Shown here one piece after another: positions 58,012 through 64,000 of a stretch of 64,000 bases of DNA (position 1 is its first letter; every line of letters starts with the position of its first letter). A model generated the notes under the pieces. That model was not told where the DNA came from. It saw only the letters and a program-made list of their open reading frames with translations, and ran no database searches. The DNA is from Bacillus marinisedimentorum. GTDB lineage: Bacteria > Bacillota > Bacilli > Bacillales > Bacillaceae_O. Location of the stretch: the NCBI RefSeq assembly GCF_001644195.2, contig NZ_LWBL02000026.1, forward strand, positions 117,539-181,538, read 5' to 3'. The translations under genes and the position numbers were made by a program.

Positions 58012-58881
58012 ATGAAAGTAAAAAAGGCAGTAATCCCAGCAGCAGGGCTTGGAACAAGGTTTTTACCAGCTACGAAAGCACAGCCAAAAGAAATGCTACC
58101 AATAGTAGATAAACCTACAATACAGTATATAATAGAAGAGGCTGTTCAGTCAGGAATCGAAGATATTATTATTGTTACAGGAAGAGGAAAAAGAGCTATT
58201 GAAGACCATTTTGATAAATCCCTGTTATTAGAAGAAAGCCTGGAAGCCAAAGGGAAAGATAAAGAATTGAAGGAAATCAGAGATATTGCGGATATTGCAG
58301 ATATTCATTATATCAGGCAAAAAGAGCCGAAGGGTTTAGGACATGCTATTTATTGTGCCCGAAAGTTTATCGGTAATGAGCCGTTTGCTGTTATGTTAGG
58401 TGATGATATCGTGGTTTCGGAAGAACCCTGCCTAAAGCAGCTATTGAATCAGTTTGAGGAAAAAGAATCCTCTATCATTGGAGTTCAGGAAGTAAATAAA
58501 GAGGATGTATCAAAGTACGGGGTCATCAGTTATGATAAAGAGAATGTAGCAAACAGAACATATCGTGTTACCGGTCTGGTTGAGAAACCACCAGAAGAAG
58601 AAGCTCCTTCCAACTTAGCAATTATGGGGAGGTATGTGTTAACTCCTGAAATTTTTGGGATATTAGAAAACACACCGCCAGGCAGAGGGGGAGAAATTCA
58701 ATTGACAGATGCATTACAGGAGTTAAATAAAGAGCAAAATATTTATGGTTATTTATTCGAGGGAAAAAGATATGACATTGGAAATAAATATGGCTTTGTC
58801 CAGGCGACGATTGAATTTGCATTAATGAGAGACGATTTAAGGGATCCTTTAAAAAATTGGCTTAAATCAACTGTTTTATAA
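58012..58881 (+). CDS. galU: UTP-glucose-1-phosphate uridylyltransferase
   Basis: The enzyme makes UDP-glucose from UTP and glucose-1-P for teichoic acid glucosylation, glycolipids and, via Ugd, UDP-glucuronate. The 289-residue product has the nucleotide loop [20 protein letters not shown] near residues 6-25, [25 protein letters not shown], the metal Asp in MLGDDIV near 128, and [20 protein letters not shown]. The ATG at 58012 has TGGAGGG upstream. It is the GtaB-type gene of the surface locus and has its own terminator. Confidence 0.95.
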   Translation: MKVKKAVIPAAGLGTRFLPATKAQPKEMLPIVDKPTIQYIIEEAVQSGIEDIIIVTGRGKRAIEDHFDKSLLLEESLEAKGKDKELKEIRDIADIADIHYIRQKEPKGLGHAIYCARKFIGNEPFAVMLGDDIVVSEEPCLKQLLNQFEEKESSIIGVQEVNKEDVSKYGVISYDKENVANRTYRVTGLVEKPPEEEAPSNLAIMGRYVLTPEIFGILENTPPGRGGEIQLTDALQELNKEQNIYGYLFEGKRYDIGNKYGFVQATIEFALMRDDLRDPLKNWLKSTVL

Positions 58882-58924
58882 TCTTTTGATTTAATAACCA
58901 GGAGTTAACAAATCTGATTTAACA

Positions 58925-58970
58925 AAGTCTGTAAACCTTGTCTGTTTAAGACAAGGTTTACAGACTTTTA
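58925..58970 (+). terminator. galU terminator
   Basis: GTCTGTAAACCTTGTC pairs with its inverse around TGTTTAA; the 16-bp stem is followed by TTTTA. Confidence 0.9.
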
Positions 58971-59006
58971 AGTGAGATTAGGATAATTACAGAAAAGGAG
59001 TTTAAA

Positions 59007-60146
59007 ATGACTATTCTCAGTATTATACTATGGGTTCTTATAGGGTTAACCCTGTATGTATATGTTGGCTATCCAATACTATTAACTCTATTTTCTTCGT
59101 TATTTAAAAAATCAATTAATGATTCCCCGGATTATACTCCAAAGGTAACCTACTTCATTGCAGCTTATAATGAAGAGAAGGTTATCGGGCAAAAATTGGC
59201 AAACAGTGTCCAACTTGATTATCCAGCAGATAAACTGGAAATAATTGTGGTTTCGGATGATTCATCGGATCGAACAAATGAGATTGTTGAATCCTTTGTA
59301 ACCAGATATCCGTACGTCAAGTTAAATGTAGTAAAAGGAAGGCAAGGAAAAACAGCCGCTCTCAACCATTCTGTGCCTTCAGCAAAAGGTGATATACTTG
59401 TATTCTCTGATGCTAACTCAATGTATAAAAAGGATGCTTTGCGGCAGCTTGTGAAGCATTTTAATGATAATCAAATTGGTGGAGTATGCGGAGAGCTGAA
59501 GCTGATCAACCCGACTAGTTCTTCAATAGGAGAATCGGAGGGAGCTTACTGGAAATACGAAAAATTCTTAAAAACTATTGAAACAAGAACCGGTTCTACA
59601 ATAGTTGCTAATGGTTCAATCTATGCTATAAGGAAGCAAAACTTCCGAGAAATGAATATTAACGTTGGAGACGATATGCAAAACCCGTTGATAATTATCG
59701 GCCAAAAGAAAAGATTTATATATGAACCAAATGCTGTAACAGTAGAAGAAACTTCTCCTGATGCAAAAGAAGAATTCGGTCGAAAGGTCCGCATTGTCAC
59801 ACGCAGTTTCACGGGTCTACTACATTACAAGAAAATGTTGAATCTATTTACACGGCCTGGTTTTTTCGTGAAGTATATGTCTCATAAAGTGTTAAGGTGG
59901 CTTGTTCCTTATTATCTAATTTTAATTTTTGTTATTAATATTTTTTTACTAGGAGATTTTATTTACGACCTTCTAATGGTTGCCCAGGTTCTTTTTTATG
60001 CTCTTGCAGTAGCAGGAATTAAGTATAAGTCCAAGATTACCTATATTCCCTATTACTTCTGTCTTGTTAACTATGCGGCATTACGAGGTACGTTAAGGGC
60101 GATAATGGGTAAAAAACAGGCAACATGGAAACCTACTCAACGATAA
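59007..60146 (+). CDS. Membrane glycosyltransferase family 2 (processive type)
   Basis: The 379-residue protein has one N-terminal helix (LSIILWVLIGLTLYVYVGYP), a GT2 domain with AAYNEEKVIGQKL, VVSDDSSDRTNEI (DD near residue 92) and FSDANSMYKKDAL, and two to three C-terminal helices near 290-350. The QxxRW motif of true cellulose-type synthases is not clear (FGRKVRIVTRSF occupies that site), so a single-sugar transferase is also possible. AAAAGGAG precedes the ATG. It starts the operon with the flippase gene, 38 bases downstream. Confidence 0.85.
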   Translation: MTILSIILWVLIGLTLYVYVGYPILLTLFSSLFKKSINDSPDYTPKVTYFIAAYNEEKVIGQKLANSVQLDYPADKLEIIVVSDDSSDRTNEIVESFVTRYPYVKLNVVKGRQGKTAALNHSVPSAKGDILVFSDANSMYKKDALRQLVKHFNDNQIGGVCGELKLINPTSSSIGESEGAYWKYEKFLKTIETRTGSTIVANGSIYAIRKQNFREMNINVGDDMQNPLIIIGQKKRFIYEPNAVTVEETSPDAKEEFGRKVRIVTRSFTGLLHYKKMLNLFTRPGFFVKYMSHKVLRWLVPYYLILIFVINIFLLGDFIYDLLMVAQVLFYALAVAGIKYKSKITYIPYYFCLVNYAALRGTLRAIMGKKQATWKPTQR

Positions 60147-60184
60147 GATTTTGCATCTAGAGGACGAGAGGAGCCTTTCAAAAG

Positions 60185-61660
60185 ATGTCTTCAATGATGA
60201 AACAAATGGTCGGTGGATTTAAATGGACAGGACTTTCATCTGCAGTAGTAACCGGGGTACAGCTGCTGCAGTATGTTATATTGGCCCGATTGCTTACCCC
60301 GTCTGATTTTGGTTTGATGGGTATGATCATAGTAATAATTGGCTTTGCACAAGTATTTACCGATGCTGGTGTAGGAACAGCGATTATCCAAAGAAAAAGT
60401 GTTACAAGAAATGAGTTATCAAGTTTGTACTGGCTTAATGTATTTCTTGGTTTTTTGGTTTTTTCAGGAGTTATATTATTAGCTCCTGCCATTTCGAATT
60501 TTTATAACCAGCCAAATTTGGAAGAGCTTATCCACTATATTGCTTTTATTTTTTTAATCATCCCTTTTGGGCAGCAATTTCAGTATTTGATTCAAAGGAA
60601 TCTTCAATTTAATTTATTGGCTCGCATTGAAATGGTGTCTTTCAGTACAGGTGTTTTGGCTTCTATTATACTTGCAGTATTAGACTTTGGGGTAATGTCT
60701 TTAATATGGGGTCAAATAATCACTAACGCAACAAAGACTATTCAATTTACTATTCATGGATGGAAGCATCATAAACCATCATTTCATTTTAGATTCAAGG
60801 AAATTACTGGATATCTGAATTTTGGACTAAACCAAATGGGATCAAGAATTGTAAGTTATTTTGCTTCAAATGTAGATTACATGTTAATCGGTCGTTATCT
60901 TGGCTCTGAAGCATTGGGTATTTATACTGTAGCTTATCAATTAATTGTAATTCCAGTGAGTAAAATCAATCCAATCATAACAAAGGTTGCTTACCCTGTA
61001 TTCTCGAAAGAACAAGATAATAATAAAACAGTTGGTTCTGGGTTTATTCAGATATCCAAGCTATTAAGTGTGGTGACATTCCCGCTGTTAGTCGGTATGA
61101 TGGCAACCTCTCCCGTACTTGTTCCTGTTGTTTTTGGGGACAAATGGCTTGAGGCTGCTCCACTAATCCAAATACTGGCTTTGCTTGGAATATTAAGAGT
61201 ATTAATGAATCCTAACGGTTCTGTACTATTAGCGAAGGGAAGAGCAGGACTTGTTTTTGTATGGGACTTTTTTGTGGCTGCTTCTAACGGTTTAGTTTTT
61301 TGGTACTTTGTACAATACGGAACTGTAGCTGTCGCCTGGGCATATGTTGCAATTAGCATGGTTAATTTCATTCTGGGAAGGTTTCTGCTTCATTATGTAA
61401 TACGATTAGATAACCGGCTTTATTTTAGAGCTCTCTTAAAGCCGGTTATAATTAATATATCTATGGGATTGCTGGTATACGGAATGTATATAACAACTAA
61501 AGGATTCATGGAGGAATATGTGCTTATCCAGTTAATATTACTGGTTGCAGTAGGTGTAATCACATATATCACCCTTTTTATGTTGATTGATAAACCTTAT
61601 TTAAATAATGTAAAGCGTTATTTATTCAAAGGGAAAAAGATACGTCCGCAGGATGGATAA
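60185..61660 (+). CDS. Wzx-like polysaccharide flippase (MOP superfamily)
   Basis: The 491-residue protein has about 14 membrane helices and starts with GFKWTGLSSAVVTGVQLLQY and ARLLTPSDFGLMGMIIVI, the usual opening of the Wzx/TuaB group. It should flip lipid-linked oligosaccharides across the membrane. GAGAGGAG precedes the ATG by about 9 bases. Its neighbours are a GT2 upstream and a wall-anchored polysaccharide-enzyme-like protein downstream, 40 bases after its stop codon. Confidence 0.92.
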   Translation: MSSMMKQMVGGFKWTGLSSAVVTGVQLLQYVILARLLTPSDFGLMGMIIVIIGFAQVFTDAGVGTAIIQRKSVTRNELSSLYWLNVFLGFLVFSGVILLAPAISNFYNQPNLEELIHYIAFIFLIIPFGQQFQYLIQRNLQFNLLARIEMVSFSTGVLASIILAVLDFGVMSLIWGQIITNATKTIQFTIHGWKHHKPSFHFRFKEITGYLNFGLNQMGSRIVSYFASNVDYMLIGRYLGSEALGIYTVAYQLIVIPVSKINPIITKVAYPVFSKEQDNNKTVGSGFIQISKLLSVVTFPLLVGMMATSPVLVPVVFGDKWLEAAPLIQILALLGILRVLMNPNGSVLLAKGRAGLVFVWDFFVAASNGLVFWYFVQYGTVAVAWAYVAISMVNFILGRFLLHYVIRLDNRLYFRALLKPVIINISMGLLVYGMYITTKGFMEEYVLIQLILLVAVGVITYITLFMLIDKPYLNNVKRYLFKGKKIRPQDG

Positions 61661-61700
61661 ACCAGCTTTTACAAAAAAATAAATATACAGGGGGATTTGA

Positions 61701-63953
61701 GTGCAAAAAGTTTTCACTGTTATTTCAATGATTTTTATTATGCTCGTTCAGTTAATAGGATATTCCGGTCCTGTCTATGCAGAAACCTCAAGCAGGGTGT
61801 ATGTTGTCCCTATTAACTGGCAGTCCTTTTCAAAACAAAATTTAACCGATCCTGATGAGGTGAGGATAAAAAAAATATTATTAAATACAAATAAATATGC
61901 ATTAACATCATGGTGGGATAATGAAAAAAATTATGATGCCCAAAGCGGAAAACATTTGGATTTTGGCGGTACTCTCGAGCATAATATAAGGCATCCGGCA
62001 GCTATGTCACTTGGTTTATCCGCATCTATTGCACTTGGTGTTTATGATTCGGCAGTAACTGGTGTACCAATTGAGGAAGCAGAAACGAAGGCTGTACAAC
62101 TTATCAGCTCCCTGGCATATAATCATAAAGCTAATCGCCCAGGGGGGTGGGGAGATCATTGGCAATCAGCTCACTGGGCTCATTTCAGCGGCTTTTCAGG
62201 GTGGCTTTTATGGGATAAGCTTTCTATCGATCAGAAAACTTACGTGTCTAACATGATTGAATATGAAGCTAATCGTTTCATTAATTATAATCCACCATAT
62301 TGGAAAGGCAGCGATGGATCAATTAACTTTTCAGGTGATTCAAAGGCAGAAGAAAATGCCTGGAATGCCCAAATATTGCAGCTGTCCACTGCCATGATGC
62401 CTCATCACCCCAACTGGGGACTTTGGATGAATAAAAATATTCAGCTGATGCTTTCTTCAGCTGCACGGCCAAGTGATATCGGCAAAGATACAGTACTCCA
62501 TGGCAAACCTTTGTCCAAGTGGGTTAATGGAATAAACATCCAGGAAAATGGCACTGTCATAAATCACGGCTTCCATCATCCGGATTATATGGAGTTTATT
62601 GCATTTAATAATACTTCAGCTCTTTCGTATACATTGGCCCATATGTCAACTCCTAAAGCAGCTTTTTTCAATTCTGATCTTGTGTATTCGGCTTTAACTG
62701 ACTTGAACTTTGATTCCCCGCCTTTCCAGAATCCTGGTGGATCCATATATACAGAAAATTCTTCTTCAATATATTATCCGGAAGGAAATGATTGGGGTAC
62801 TATGAGAAGAATGCAGTTTGCAACTCTAGATATTTTTGCGGACGTATTTGGTTATGATCACCTTTCTTCTAAGGATGCCAGCTACTGGGAAGCATTACAT
62901 GCTGAGAAAGTACTGGAGATGCAGGGCAGACATACAGATGGCAAAACCTATTCCAGTAGAGAAGAGGATAGTTATAGAGGAAGGGAAGAGTGGGTTGCCC
63001 ATCATGCAGCATGGTCAATAATCGCTAAGTGGGTTCAAAATACTGGCGAATTTGCAGTGACGAATGAAAGTTATGGACCACTAAATACACGAGTATATGG
63101 AGCTGACCGCTATAAAACCGCTGCCTTAATAAGCAGAAAGGGCTGGGAACAAGCTGAAACCGTAGTTATTACCCGAGGAGATAACTTTCCAGATGCATTG
63201 GCCGGTACACCACTGGCGTATAAGCTTCAGGCGCCTATACTTTTCACTAAGAAAAATGAACTGGTGAGTGATACTAAAAATGAAATTAAACGATTAGGTG
63301 CTAACAAGGTAATCATACTAGGAGGCGTGGAAGCTGTCAGCCGTGACGTTGAGAATGCACTTGAAGTAATAGGGCTGTCAGTTGACAGAATAGCCGGATC
63401 TAATCGGTTTGAAACAGCAAAAAAAGTTGCTGATCAACTGGGGGGAGATCCACAAAAAGCTATTGTTGCTTATGGTTTTGATTTTCCGGACGCACTTTCA
63501 GCAGCCAGTTTCGCTGCTCGAAGAGGATATCCTATTTTATTAACGGAGCGGTATAATGTCCCTTATTCAACTGACAAAGCTTTAGAAAATATAAGAGAAA
63601 CTTATGTGATAGGAGGGGAAAAAGTGATTTCTTCAAAAGTCGTAGATGAATTGCCTTCCCCTACACGGCTTTCAGGGAGTAACCGCTTTGAAACCTCTAA
63701 GGCTGTTGTCTCTGAATTTAAAGATAATAATGCCAAAGAAGCTTTTATAAGCAACGCTTACCTTTTCCCTGACTCATTAGCTGGCTCCGTTTTGGCAGCA
63801 AGAGAAAATGCGCCGTTGTTGCTAACGGGGTATCAAACCTTGCCTTATATAACTAAGAATATTTTAAACGACATGAAAGCAGAGCACGTCACTTTTCTGG
63901 GAGGTAATCAAGTTATCCATCCCTATGTTATTCAAGAAGTGACCGCTCCATAA
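61701..63953 (+). CDS. CWB2-anchored, alpha/alpha-toroid-like polysaccharide enzyme candidate
   Basis: The 750-residue product starts with GTG at 61701 (CAGGGGGAT upstream). It has a signal peptide (1-28), a region of about 430 residues that I cannot assign to a named family, and three CWB2 repeats (about 460-750). The first region has repeated helical segments rich in Trp, His and Tyr (GGWGDHWQSAHWAHFSGF near 143-160, NGTVINHGFHHPDYMEF near 282-298, EGNDWGTMRRMQFATLDIFA near 353-372). This is the flavour of alpha/alpha-toroid polysaccharide lyases and glucuronyl hydrolases, with His, Tyr and Arg as possible catalytic residues. Its position after the flippase suggests that it trims the polymer of the same locus. 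Confidence 0.7.
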   Translation: MQKVFTVISMIFIMLVQLIGYSGPVYAETSSRVYVVPINWQSFSKQNLTDPDEVRIKKILLNTNKYALTSWWDNEKNYDAQSGKHLDFGGTLEHNIRHPAAMSLGLSASIALGVYDSAVTGVPIEEAETKAVQLISSLAYNHKANRPGGWGDHWQSAHWAHFSGFSGWLLWDKLSIDQKTYVSNMIEYEANRFINYNPPYWKGSDGSINFSGDSKAEENAWNAQILQLSTAMMPHHPNWGLWMNKNIQLMLSSAARPSDIGKDTVLHGKPLSKWVNGINIQENGTVINHGFHHPDYMEFIAFNNTSALSYTLAHMSTPKAAFFNSDLVYSALTDLNFDSPPFQNPGGSIYTENSSSIYYPEGNDWGTMRRMQFATLDIFADVFGYDHLSSKDASYWEALHAEKVLEMQGRHTDGKTYSSREEDSYRGREEWVAHHAAWSIIAKWVQNTGEFAVTNESYGPLNTRVYGADRYKTAALISRKGWEQAETVVITRGDNFPDALAGTPLAYKLQAPILFTKKNELVSDTKNEIKRLGANKVIILGGVEAVSRDVENALEVIGLSVDRIAGSNRFETAKKVADQLGGDPQKAIVAYGFDFPDALSAASFAARRGYPILLTERYNVPYSTDKALENIRETYVIGGEKVISSKVVDELPSPTRLSGSNRFETSKAVVSEFKDNNAKEAFISNAYLFPDSLAGSVLAARENAPLLLTGYQTLPYITKNILNDMKAEHVTFLGGNQVIHPYVIQEVTAP

Positions 63954-63955
63954 AT

Positions 63956-63995
63956 AAAAAGGCTAGAACAACTGTAGTGTTGTTCTAGCCTTTTT
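63956..63995 (+). terminator. Terminator after the polysaccharide-enzyme-like gene
   Basis: AAAAAGGCTAGAACAAC pairs with GTTGTTCTAGCCTTTTT around TGTAGT; a 17-bp stem that ends the operon. Confidence 0.92.
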
Positions 63996-64000
63996 AGGTG

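Noticed and set aside
61701..63953. Assigning the last gene to a specific polysaccharide lyase family
   Set aside because: The helix-rich, aromatic pattern is suggestive only; I could not find a diagnostic motif of any single family.

Overview
The window is chromosomal DNA from an endospore-former-like member of the Bacillaceae (Firmicutes); I cannot name the genus. The support is the strong AGGAGG-type ribosome binding sites, frequent TTG and GTG starts, many hairpin-plus-T terminators, and the gene content: LytR-CpsA-Psr protein, short SSB, CdaR/PucR regulator, a lytABC-like cell-wall group with CWB2 repeats, and MetA carrying the acetyl-CoA-type Glu111. No rRNA, tRNA, CRISPR array or prophage is visible.

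0-16 kb: 5' part of a CheW gene behind a c-di-GMP-I riboswitch; metA; a dicarboxylate/amino-acid symporter; a tungsten/molybdenum block (MoeB/ThiF-like enzyme, aldehyde ferredoxin oxidoreductase, a 92-residue protein of unknown function, a MoaD-like carrier); an acetamidase/formamidase; a CPA antiporter; a LacI-type regulator with a PTS EIIBC; VOC proteins, an LCP protein, YczE-like and VanZ-like membrane proteins. 17-20 kb: a c-di-GMP island with a DUF5317 membrane protein, a 28-residue peptide behind a perfect Shine-Dalgarno, a 7TM-GGDEF-HD-GYP enzyme, then a second c-di-GMP riboswitch driving a 38-residue membrane peptide. 20-31 kb: SSB, CdaR, a catalytically dead phosphoglucomutase-domain paralogue, ManA, PgcA, small membrane and coiled-coil proteins, UDP-glucose dehydrogenase and a RAYT-type REP transposase. 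31-42.8 kb: a candidate pseudoknot RNA, a SWIM/SNF2 pair, AsnB, a TetR-MMPL exporter pair and a 51-residue protein. 43-64 kb: a visibly more AT-rich cell-surface region with five secreted proteins that each carry three CWB2 repeats (subtilisin, amidase, SpoIID/LytB, NlpC/P60 and a helical polysaccharide-enzyme-like protein), plus a polysaccharide locus (GT4, Wzy-like ligase, adenylate-forming enzyme, two GT2, GalU, Wzx-like flippase).

PgcA (glucose-6-P to glucose-1-P), GalU (to UDP-glucose) and Ugd (to UDP-glucuronate) together give precursors for a uronate-containing surface polymer, which the distal locus could polymerise and export and which the CWB2 proteins could use as an anchor (inference).

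The most striking non-coding signal is a dispersed palindrome, TGCCTGGCAATTGCCAGGCA and longer forms, present at least 17 times between 6.5 and 42.4 kb and not seen after that. It doubles as terminators, nests with a second repeat family, forms paired elements, and has inserted in frame in the SNF2 gene. A RAYT-type HUH transposase in the middle of this region is the natural candidate mobiliser.
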